DNA of 5,042 bases from Aquabacterium sp. (GTDB lineage Bacteria; Pseudomonadota; Gammaproteobacteria; Burkholderiales; Burkholderiaceae_C), in contig JAGNPA010000173.1 in assembly GCA_017989885.1 (NCBI GenBank), positions 1-5,042 of the forward strand. The letters are read 5' to 3'. This document shows positions 1 through 5,042 of the stretch, piece after piece (the first letter of the stretch is position 1; the number at the start of each line of letters is the position of its first letter). Both the position numbers and the translations under genes were made by a program. Below the pieces are notes generated by a model that had not been told where the DNA came from, did no database searches, and saw nothing but the letters and a program-made list of their open reading frames with translations.

Positions 1-251
1 GCGCACAGGATCAGGTCGGCCATGACCACCGGCTCTTGCGTGTAGTCGAAGGTCAGCACATTGGTGGCGTAGTCCTTCTGGCGGTAGTCGCGGTTGAGGG
101 CCTGGCCCTCTTCGGCGTCCACCATGCGCACGGTCAACTCCGCATCGCTCTCCAGCGCGGCTTTCAGCCAGCGGGCCACCTTGTGGCGGGGCAGCTGGTC
201 GCGGTGGCGCTTGTCAGCGAATTGCAGGCTCAGGGTCAGGGTCGGTTTCAT
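1..251 (-). CDS. ybeY: Endoribonuclease YbeY, rRNA maturation factor (5' part only)
   Basis: The minus strand reads an open frame from the ATG at 251-249 to the left edge, giving 83 N-terminal residues of a protein usually about 150-180 long. Conserved YbeY features are visible: the ELTVRMVD strand (39-45), the segment [17 protein letters not shown] (52-68) with the conserved Arg57 of the YRxKD motif, and VVMADLILC (75-83). YbeY is a zinc-dependent cytoplasmic single-strand endoribonuclease that acts in 16S rRNA 3'-end maturation and late 70S ribosome quality control. The C-terminal three-histidine metal site lies outside the window, so catalytic integrity cannot be judged. The start codon overlaps the stop of the upstream ybeZ/phoL gene in an ATGA arrangement, which implies translational coupling. 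The ybeZ-ybeY order matches that known in Proteobacteria. Identification is secure; only the missing 3' part is unknown. Confidence 0.95.
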   Translation of the reverse strand, partial: MKPTLTLSLQFADKRHRDQLPRHKVARWLKAALESDAELTVRMVDAEEGQALNRDYRQKDYATNVLTFDYTQEPVVMADLILC

Positions 252-1327
252 AACGTGGGCAGGTCGGACTCGGGCACCGCGGTGCCGGGGCGCTCGGTGG
301 CACGGGGCGTGCGGCCAGTGCGCGGGGCGTCCGGCTCGCTGGCCTGGGCCGCGTCATAGGCCTCGACGATGCGCTGCACCAGCGGGTGGCGCACCACGTC
401 GGCCGAGGTGAAGCGGGTGAAGGCCACGCCATTGACCCGCTTGAGGATGCGCTCGGCCTCGATCAGGCCGCTGCGCGCGCCACGGGGCAGGTCGATCTGG
501 CTGACGTCACCCGTCACCACCGCGCGCGAGCCAAAGCCGATGCGGGTGAGGAACATCTTCATCTGCTCGGGCGTGGTGTTTTGCGCCTCGTCCAGGATGA
601 TGAAGGCGTGGTTCAAGGTGCGCCCACGCATGAAGGCCAGCGGCGCGATCTCGATCAGGCCTTTCTCAAACGCCTTGGTCACGCGGTCAAAGCCCATCAG
701 GTCATAGAGCGCGTCGTACAGTGGGCGCAGGTAGGGATCGACCTTCTGGGTGAGGTCGCCGGGCAGGAAGCCCAGGCGCTCACCCGCCTCTACGGCCGGA
801 CGCGTCAGGATGATGCGCTGCACGCTGCTGCGCTCCAGTGCGTCCACCGCGCAGGCCACCGCCAGGAAGGTCTTGCCCGTGCCAGCCGGGCCGATGCCGA
901 AGGTCAGGTCGTGGCCCAGCACCTGGCGCAGGTAGCTGACCTGGTTGGGCGTGCGGCCTTGCAGGTCGGCGCGTCGGGTGTGCAGGGTGGGGCCGTCCGT
1001 GCCTTCGTCGGGCAGGGGCGGGGCCGCCTCGCTGGCGCTGCCGCGTTTGGGCTGCAGGGTGCGTTGCCGGGCCGCCAGCACGGAGGTGATGGCCAGCTGC
1101 ACCATCTCGGCGCTCAGCGGTCGCGCGCATTGCGCATAGAGGGATTCCAGCAACTCGACGACCTGCTGCGGCACGCCGCGCGCGCCCTCGATGCGGAAGT
1201 GCTCGCCACGCCGGCTCAGCGTCACATTGAAGGCCGCTTCGATCGTGCGCAGATGTTCGTCCAGCGATCCGCACAGATGTGCAAGTCGGGAGTTATCCGG
1301 GGGTGAAAAGCTGTGGCGCAGTTGCAT
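248..1327 (-). CDS. ybeZ: PhoH-family P-loop ATPase (YbeZ/PhoL)
   Basis: This 359-residue cytoplasmic protein has the full PhoH-like ATPase core. The Walker A motif is GPAGTGKT (146-153), Walker B is IILDEAQN (243-250), a sensor-like [10 protein letters not shown] follows (272-281), and a late conserved RHPLVQRI (313-320) is present. Residues 1-125 are the family's N-terminal region, and the last ~33 residues (327-359) are rich in Pro, Thr, Arg and Ala, look disordered and vary in the family. Length is close to that of E. coli YbeZ. In that family the protein is an NTP-hydrolysing, RNA-linked partner of YbeY in rRNA processing; its exact biochemical task is not settled. The start is supported by the typical [18 protein letters not shown] beginning. 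The ribosome site is weak: only AGG at 1335-1333, five bases from ATG, with CCTCC between. It is divergent from the sensor kinase gene and overlaps ybeY by 4 bases. Confidence 0.95.
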   Translation of the reverse strand: MQLRHSFSPPDNSRLAHLCGSLDEHLRTIEAAFNVTLSRRGEHFRIEGARGVPQQVVELLESLYAQCARPLSAEMVQLAITSVLAARQRTLQPKRGSASEAAPPLPDEGTDGPTLHTRRADLQGRTPNQVSYLRQVLGHDLTFGIGPAGTGKTFLAVACAVDALERSSVQRIILTRPAVEAGERLGFLPGDLTQKVDPYLRPLYDALYDLMGFDRVTKAFEKGLIEIAPLAFMRGRTLNHAFIILDEAQNTTPEQMKMFLTRIGFGSRAVVTGDVSQIDLPRGARSGLIEAERILKRVNGVAFTRFTSADVVRHPLVQRIVEAYDAAQASEPDAPRTGRTPRATERPGTAVPESDLPTL

Positions 1328-1377
1328 GGAGGCCTGTTATGAGCGAAAGCAGGCAAATTGTCGCTTGCCGTGCGCGT

Positions 1378-1407
1378 CAATGGGCGACATCTCTTGCGAA
1401 AATCAAT
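1378..1407 (-). promoter_or_regulatory. Possible heat-shock (sigma32-type) promoter for ybeZ-ybeY
   Basis: Read on the minus strand, ATTGATT (1407-1401) and GCCCATTG (1385-1378) are separated by 15 bases. They resemble the sigma32 elements CTTGAAA and CCCCATNT; the TTGA core and CCCAT match, while other positions do not. The -10-like box ends 50 bases before the ybeZ start, a plausible leader length. In E. coli the ybeZ-ybeY operon is known to be heat-shock induced, which makes the match more credible but does not prove it. It could be a chance match in a short AT-richer stretch. Confidence 0.35.
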
Positions 1408-1441
1408 CGATCTTTGTAGCGCACGCCAGCCGTGCCGGAGC

Positions 1442-1446
1442 AGGAG
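1442..1446 (+). promoter_or_regulatory. Ribosome binding site of the sensor kinase gene
   Basis: AGGAG is the only good Shine-Dalgarno match upstream of the kinase frame, which is open back to 1191 inside the antisense of ybeZ. It therefore rules out the upstream in-frame starts. It lies 11 bases before ATG 1458 and 5 bases before an in-frame TTG at 1452, so TTG remains an alternative start that would add two residues. Confidence 0.65.
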
Positions 1447-1457
1447 TCGTTTTGAGC

Positions 1458-3557
1458 ATGTCGTATCGCGGGTGGCAATCCTGGGCCCGCCGCTTCCGTC
1501 AGGAGTGGAGCACCGCCGAAGAGGGGGGTAGCGATGCCGCGCCCGAGCGCACCGGCGGCGTCTCGCGGCGCCTGTTCTGGATGGCATTGTTCATGGGGCT
1601 GTTGCTGGCCGGGTCGGTGGGCTGGGGCCTGCTGCTGCTCAACCGCGAAGCCGTGCGCCTGAGCCATCCGGCCACCGGCAACCTGGTGGGGGTGGGGGTC
1701 CAGTCCTTGCGCCAAGCCTGGGTGGTGCCCAGCAACGCCGAGCACTTTCCTGAAGGGGCGACGGGGCGGATGGTGGCCCTGCCCGACGAGTGGGCGGTCA
1801 ACCACCCGCGCCACGAAGGCGGCATCTGGTATCGCTTCCAGCTGGAGGGCGTCGCCGCCCGTGACGCGGGCGAGAACCTGCGGGCAATCTACATCGAGCG
1901 GGCCTGCTCCAACGTCGAGGTGCACCTCAATGGCGAGGTGCTCTACCGTGGTGGCCGCATGACCGATCCCTATGCCCGCCATTGCTATCGCTCCCACGTC
2001 GTCACCCTGCCTTCTGCGCTGCTCAAGGCGCGGGGCAATGTGCTCGACCTCAAGGTGGTGGGCTATCCGCTGGAGCAGGTGGCGGCCCGCCAGCGCGCCG
2101 GTGGCCTGGCGTCGGTGCGCGTCGGCGCCCTGGCCGACATCCGCGAGTTGGCCGAGGACCAGGAGTTCTGGACGTCGACCCTCGCTGGCGTGCTGGGCGG
2201 CATCCTGGCGGTGATGGGGCTGTTCGCGCTGGGGCTGGCCTGGATCCGTCGCCTGGACTATCTGATGTACTTTGGCCTGCTGACCACGGGCTGGTCGCTG
2301 GCCACGGCGCGCTTTTGGCTGACCGAGCTGCCGGCGCCCAATGCCACGGTCGAGGTGCTGATTGCCATGATGTTTGCCCCGCTGGTGGGCTGTGCGGTGC
2401 AGTTTGTGTTGTGCTACGCGGGTGCCCGGGCCCAGCCGATGATCAGCGCCGTGTGGATGTGGCGCGTGCGCGCCTGGCTGTGGGCGCAGTGCGCGCTGGT
2501 GCCCTTGACCCTGCTGTGGCTGGGCTTTGACCGCATTTTCTTGGGGGTGAGCCTCTGGTACCCCATCTTTGCCATCGAGATCTGTGCCGGCATCAGCTAC
2601 TTCCTGCTGGCGGCCGGCAAGCGGCGTCGCCCCGAGTTCTGGTTGATGTCGGTGATCATGGGCGTGGTCGTGGCGGTGCTGGGCATCGAGCTGTCCTACC
2701 AGTTCGGCTGGATCAAGCTGTGGGGCGTGCACGTGACCCACTTCGTGATGCCGGTGCTGTACGCGGCGGTGGCCATCCGCCTGATGCAGGTCTACGCCAA
2801 GGCTTTGCAGGCGGCACAAGGCGCCAAGGCCAAGCTGGAGCAGCGCGTCAAGGAGGTCACGGCCGAGATGGAGCGCAACTTCAACCAGATCGCCGAGCTG
2901 CGCGCCGAGCAGGTGGCCGAGAAGGAGCGCAAGCGCATCGCCTCCGACCTGCACGACGACCTGGGCGCCAAGCTGCTGACCATCGTCCACACCAGCAACA
3001 ACGACCGCATCTCGACGCTGGCGCGCGAGGCGCTGGAAGAGATGCGTCTGTCGGTGCGCGGCCTGACCGGGCGGCCCATGGTGCTGTCCGACGCCCTGGC
3101 CGACTGGCGCGCCGAGGTGGTCTCGCGCCTGCGCCAGGCCGGCATCGAGTGCGAATGGCGCAACCCCAACGACATCATCGAAGAGCCGCTGTCGTCGCGC
3201 ACCTATGTGCAGACCACGCGCATCCTGCGGGAAGCGGTTAGCAACGTCATCAAGCACAGCGGCGCTTCGCACGTGATCGTGTCGGCCGAGGTGCACCTGG
3301 ACCTGCACGACTTCGTGCTGGTGATCCAGGACAACGGCAAGGGCATCGAGCTGGCCCTGGATGACCGCACCGACCGCGGTCATGGTATGACCAGCATGAA
3401 GCACCGCGCCAAACAGCTCAGTGGACAGTGTCTGGTGGAGTCCGGCCCCGGTTTCGGGACCATCATCCGCCTGACGCTGCCCCTTGAAGTCGCCACCATG
3501 CAGCATCCAGGGTCCGCCCTGGCGTCGCACATGGTGGATCACGTGCGCAGTCAGTGA
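1458..3557 (+). CDS. Membrane sensor histidine kinase, 7TMR-DISM-like sensor with HisKA_3 core
   Basis: This 699-residue sensor kinase probably autophosphorylates and passes phosphate to the regulator encoded 37 bases downstream. In order it has: a basic cytoplasmic N-terminus; a signal-anchor helix (~39-62); a periplasmic, probably beta-jelly-roll (galactose-binding-like) domain (~75-235) with GIWYRFQLEG (121-130), VEVHLNGEVLYRGG (153-166) and exactly two cysteines, C150 and C176; seven hydrophobic helices (~241-263, 268-286, 297-320, 338-357, 366-386, 394-413, 424-443); a coiled-coil linker (~446-492); the H-box ERKRIASDLHDDLGAK (490-505) with phospho-acceptor His499; the N-box REAVSNVIKHSGAS (591-604, Asn596); the G1 box DNGKGI (625-630); and a G2 box GHGMTSM (641-647). 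Positive residues fall in the predicted cytoplasmic loops (IRR 263-265, KRRR 388-391), supporting eight helices with both ends inside. The residue five after His499 is Ala504, where NarX-type kinases carry the phosphatase glutamine. The ligand is unknown; a carbohydrate or cell-envelope compound is only a guess from the fold class. The start is set by AGGAG at 1442. Confidence 0.9.
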   Translation: MSYRGWQSWARRFRQEWSTAEEGGSDAAPERTGGVSRRLFWMALFMGLLLAGSVGWGLLLLNREAVRLSHPATGNLVGVGVQSLRQAWVVPSNAEHFPEGATGRMVALPDEWAVNHPRHEGGIWYRFQLEGVAARDAGENLRAIYIERACSNVEVHLNGEVLYRGGRMTDPYARHCYRSHVVTLPSALLKARGNVLDLKVVGYPLEQVAARQRAGGLASVRVGALADIRELAEDQEFWTSTLAGVLGGILAVMGLFALGLAWIRRLDYLMYFGLLTTGWSLATARFWLTELPAPNATVEVLIAMMFAPLVGCAVQFVLCYAGARAQPMISAVWMWRVRAWLWAQCALVPLTLLWLGFDRIFLGVSLWYPIFAIEICAGISYFLLAAGKRRRPEFWLMSVIMGVVVAVLGIELSYQFGWIKLWGVHVTHFVMPVLYAAVAIRLMQVYAKALQAAQGAKAKLEQRVKEVTAEMERNFNQIAELRAEQVAEKERKRIASDLHDDLGAKLLTIVHTSNNDRISTLAREALEEMRLSVRGLTGRPMVLSDALADWRAEVVSRLRQAGIECEWRNPNDIIEEPLSSRTYVQTTRILREAVSNVIKHSGASHVIVSAEVHLDLHDFVLVIQDNGKGIELALDDRTDRGHGMTSMKHRAKQLSGQCLVESGPGFGTIIRLTLPLEVATMQHPGSALASHMVDHVRSQ

Positions 3558-3594
3558 GCGCGCACGTTCCATCCGTAGAGAGAGGTCACACCCC

Positions 3595-4260
3595 ATGAAG
3601 CAAATTCTTCTTCTTGAAGATCTGCCCGAGATCCGCGCCTGGCTCAAAGCCCTGGCCTTGCAGGTGTTCCCGGACGCCCAGATCAGCGAGGCATCCCGCA
3701 TCCACGACGCGCTGGAGCTGGTCAATGCCGTGCGCTTCGATGTGGCCATGCTCGATCTGGGGCTGCCCGATGGCTCCGGTGTGGAGGTGGTGCAGGCCCT
3801 GCGTGAGAAGCAGCCCGAAGCCCAGTCGGTGGTCGTGACCATCCACGAAGACGACGATCACCTGTTCCCCGCCCTGCAGGCCGGCGCGTTTGGCTACCTG
3901 CTCAAGGAGCAGTCGCGCGAGCAGCTCTCCGAACAGCTGCAGCGCATCAGCCAGGGTGAGCCCCCGCTGTCGCCCTCGATCGCCCGCCGCGTGATCCAGT
4001 ACTTCACGACGCAGGCCCGCCAGCAGCAACACATGAGCGAGCCCGACAACGTGACGCCGCACGTGCAGCTGACCGACCGCGAAAACGAGGTGCTGCTGCG
4101 CGTCGCCAAGGGCTTCACACTGCCTGAGATCGGCGTGCAGCTCAACCTGTCGCGCCACACCATTGCCGACTACGTCAAGCAGATCTACCGAAAGCTCAAT
4201 GTGTCGTCACGGGCCGAAGCAGCGCTGGAAGCGCAGCGTCTGGGTCTGTTCCGCCGCTAA
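3595..4260 (+). CDS. NarL/FixJ-family response regulator (REC + LuxR-type HTH)
   Basis: This 221-residue cytoplasmic transcription factor is the likely partner of the kinase directly upstream. The receiver domain (~1-120) is complete: acidic pair Glu8-Asp9 in LLLEDLPEI, phospho-acceptor Asp54 in AMLDLGLPDGSG (51-62), switch Thr82, aromatic switch Tyr101 and Lys104 in GYLLKE. A glutamine-containing linker (~121-157) leads to a LuxR-type helix-turn-helix (~158-216): LTDRENEVLLRVAKG (159-173), with the recognition helix around SRHTIADYVKQIYRKL (186-201). All residues needed for phosphorylation are present, so it should work as a classical switch; its target genes cannot be read from the window. 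GAGAGAGG at 3578-3585, nine bases before ATG, supports the start. HisKA_3 kinases normally pair with this regulator class, which fits the gene order. ruvA begins nine bases after its stop. Confidence 0.95.
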   Translation: MKQILLLEDLPEIRAWLKALALQVFPDAQISEASRIHDALELVNAVRFDVAMLDLGLPDGSGVEVVQALREKQPEAQSVVVTIHEDDDHLFPALQAGAFGYLLKEQSREQLSEQLQRISQGEPPLSPSIARRVIQYFTTQARQQQHMSEPDNVTPHVQLTDRENEVLLRVAKGFTLPEIGVQLNLSRHTIADYVKQIYRKLNVSSRAEAALEAQRLGLFRR

Positions 4261-4269
4261 ACTGCTGCG

Positions 4270-4845
4270 ATGATCTCTCGACTGACCGGGGTGCTGTCCG
4301 AAAAGGCACCCCCCTTTGTGCTGGTGGACGTCAACGGCGTCGGCTACGAAGTGCAGGTGCCCATGAGCACCTTCTACAACCTGCCCGAGCTCGGTGCCAA
4401 GGTCACGCTGTTGACCCAGTTCATCGTGCGCGAGGACGCGCAGCTGCTCTATGGCTTTCTCACGCCCACCGAGCGGGCGTCGTTCCGCGAGCTGATCAAG
4501 ATCAGTGGCGTGGGGCCGCGCATCGCGCTGGCGCTGCTCTCGGGCCTGAACACCGAGGAGCTGGCCCAGGCCGTGGCGGCGCAAGACACCAGCCGCCTGG
4601 TCAAGGTGCCGGGCATCGGCAAGAAGACCGCCGAGCGCCTGCTGCTGGAGCTCAAGGGCAAGATGGCCCCGGTGCTGGCCACGCCCGACTGGAGTGCGGT
4701 CAGCGACGCGCAGACCGACATCTTGCAGGCCCTGATTGCCCTGGGCTACTCCGACAAGGAGGCGCAACTGGCCCTCAAGGCGCTGCCGACCGATGTGTCG
4801 GTGAGCGAGGGCATCAAGCAGGCCCTCAAGGCGCTGGCGCGCTGA
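4270..4845 (+). CDS. ruvA: Holliday junction branch migration complex subunit RuvA
   Basis: RuvA forms the tetramer that clamps four-way DNA junctions and loads the RuvB motor for branch migration in recombination repair. The 191-residue length is normal. Domain I is an OB fold (~1-63) starting MISRLTG (MIGRLTG is usual, so Ser replaces Gly3) with [11 protein letters not shown] (21-31) and the acidic pin pair Glu55-Asp56 in [11 protein letters not shown], the same numbering as in E. coli RuvA. Domain II (~64-140) has two helix-hairpin-helix motifs, [10 protein letters not shown] (78-87) and [11 protein letters not shown] (113-123). The RuvB-binding domain III is ~145-191, with [15 protein letters not shown] (151-165). 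There is no clear Shine-Dalgarno before ATG; with only nine bases after the regulator stop, translation may depend on ribosomes finishing the upstream gene. Neither ruvC nor ruvB is adjacent in the window, unlike the compact ruvCAB layout of many bacteria. Confidence 0.97.
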   Translation: MISRLTGVLSEKAPPFVLVDVNGVGYEVQVPMSTFYNLPELGAKVTLLTQFIVREDAQLLYGFLTPTERASFRELIKISGVGPRIALALLSGLNTEELAQAVAAQDTSRLVKVPGIGKKTAERLLLELKGKMAPVLATPDWSAVSDAQTDILQALIALGYSDKEAQLALKALPTDVSVSEGIKQALKALAR

Positions 4846-4870
4846 ACGCGACGCATGGCGTGGGAGACGT

Positions 4871-4892
4871 GATGCCGGTATCATCGGCCATC
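4871..4892 (+). repeat. Small imperfect inverted repeat at the start of the last gene
   Basis: GATGCCG (4871-4877) can pair with CGG-C-CATC (4885-4892) around a 7-base loop, giving a 7-pair stem with one bulged C. It has no U-tract after it, so it is not a convincing terminator for ruvA. It ends exactly before the ATG at 4893 and contains the alternative ATG at 4872, so if real as RNA structure it could affect translation initiation. It is short enough to be chance. Confidence 0.3.
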
Positions 4893-5042
4893 ATGCTCGC
4901 ATTTCGTTCATTTGCCTGGCTGTTCAGCCTCAGTGCGCTGATGTCGGCCGCCGCCGCTGCGCCCGCCCCTGCGCGTGAGGCGGTGCGCGCGGGCGCGCCC
5001 ATCCAGTCTCACGCCCGTTTTTGCGAGCTGATGACCCGCAAG
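4872..5042 (+). CDS. Exported protein of unknown function (N-terminal part only)
   Basis: An open frame runs without a stop to the right edge, giving 57 residues from ATG 4872 or 50 from ATG 4893. From the second ATG the sequence starts MLAFRSFAWLFSLSALMSAA and continues AAAPAPA: a basic residue, a hydrophobic core and an Ala-rich end, a typical Sec signal peptide with cleavage likely near the AAAAAPA stretch. The protein should therefore reach the periplasm or outside. The visible mature part (SHARFCELMTRK at the edge) is too short to assign a family. GGGAG at 4862-4866, five bases before 4872, favours the longer start; 4893 gives a more compact signal peptide. It begins 26 bases after ruvA and may belong to the same transcript. 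I do not recognise the gene. Confidence 0.7.
   Translation, partial: MPVSSAIMLAFRSFAWLFSLSALMSAAAAAPAPAREAVRAGAPIQSHARFCELMTRK

Larger units (their letters stand above)
1328..1457. promoter_or_regulatory. Divergent intergenic region between ybeZ and the sensor kinase gene
   Basis: This 130-base gap separates two genes transcribed away from each other, so promoters for both units should lie here or just inside the flanking genes. It is visibly more AT-rich than the genes around it, especially at 1394-1417. Candidate elements are a sigma32-like pair facing ybeZ (listed separately), a TTGACG -35-like hexamer on the minus strand at 1380-1375 without a convincing -10, and a TTGCGA hexamer on the plus strand at 1394-1399, also without a good -10. 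A short inverted repeat GGCAA/TTGCC (1352-1356 and 1365-1369) could be an operator half-site pair or chance. I see no small gene with coding character here. The regulatory role is inferred from layout; the individual elements are weak. Confidence 0.6.

Noticed and set aside
386..1306. 306-codon open frame on the plus strand opposite ybeZ
   Set aside because: It mirrors the PhoH gene, has no domain-like features and no ribosome site; explained by the GC-rich codon use of the real gene on the other strand.
1352..1369. GGCAA/TTGCC inverted repeat as a regulator operator
   Set aside because: Five-base arms with an 8-base loop occur easily by chance; no second copy was noticed, so it is mentioned only under the intergenic region.
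1191..1457. In-frame upstream extension of the kinase reading frame to ATG 1191 or ATG 1380
   Set aside because: The extension overlaps the 5' end of ybeZ in antisense, has no hydrophobic or domain character and no Shine-Dalgarno; AGGAG at 1442 supports a start at 1452/1458.
3484..3594. Longer start for the response regulator frame at ATG 3484
   Set aside because: The receiver domain begins properly at MKQILLLEDL (3595), which has its own GAGAGAGG site; the longer version overlaps the kinase gene and adds an unrelated Arg/Ser-rich tail.
1377..3842. Very long open frame (821 codons) on the minus strand opposite the kinase and the regulator start
   Set aside because: Its product is a low-complexity Gln/His/Gly/Arg-rich string with no recognisable motif. 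It is the usual antisense shadow of a GC-rich gene, while the plus strand frame shows full kinase motifs.
4846..4892. Rho-independent terminator after ruvA
   Set aside because: The only hairpin found has a short bulged stem and no T-run after it, and it sits at the start of the next gene.

Overview
This GC-rich, gene-dense window looks like ordinary chromosome from a betaproteobacterium, most likely of the order Burkholderiales. That placement is inferred from the wording of the PhoH-family N-terminus, the YbeY and RuvA sequences and the strong GC bias in third codon positions. I see no insertion sequences, phage genes, CRISPR array, tRNA or rRNA.

Left side (1-1327, minus strand): a PhoH-family ATPase gene (ybeZ/phoL) is followed by the 5' part of ybeY, the endoribonuclease of rRNA maturation. 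The two overlap by four bases (ATGA), so they form a translationally coupled RNA-metabolism pair; ybeY runs off the left edge. A 130-base divergent intergenic region (1328-1457) carries a possible heat-shock-like (sigma32-type) promoter facing ybeZ.

Right side (1458-5042, plus strand): a two-component system opens this side. The membrane sensor kinase has a signal anchor, a periplasmic beta-jelly-roll-type domain with one cysteine pair, seven predicted membrane helices (7TMR-DISM-like architecture), a coiled-coil linker and a HisKA_3/HATPase core. It is followed after 37 bases by its probable partner, a NarL/FixJ-type response regulator. ruvA (Holliday junction recognition) starts only 9 bases after the regulator, so it is probably co-transcribed with it. 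After ruvA, the beginning of a gene for an exported protein of unknown function runs off the right edge.

No wholly new system is evident. The parts most worth attention are the sensor kinase with unknown ligand, its non-canonical phosphatase-motif position, the tight linkage of the signalling pair to ruvA without ruvC or ruvB next to it, the possible sigma32-type promoter, and the unidentified exported protein at the right edge.
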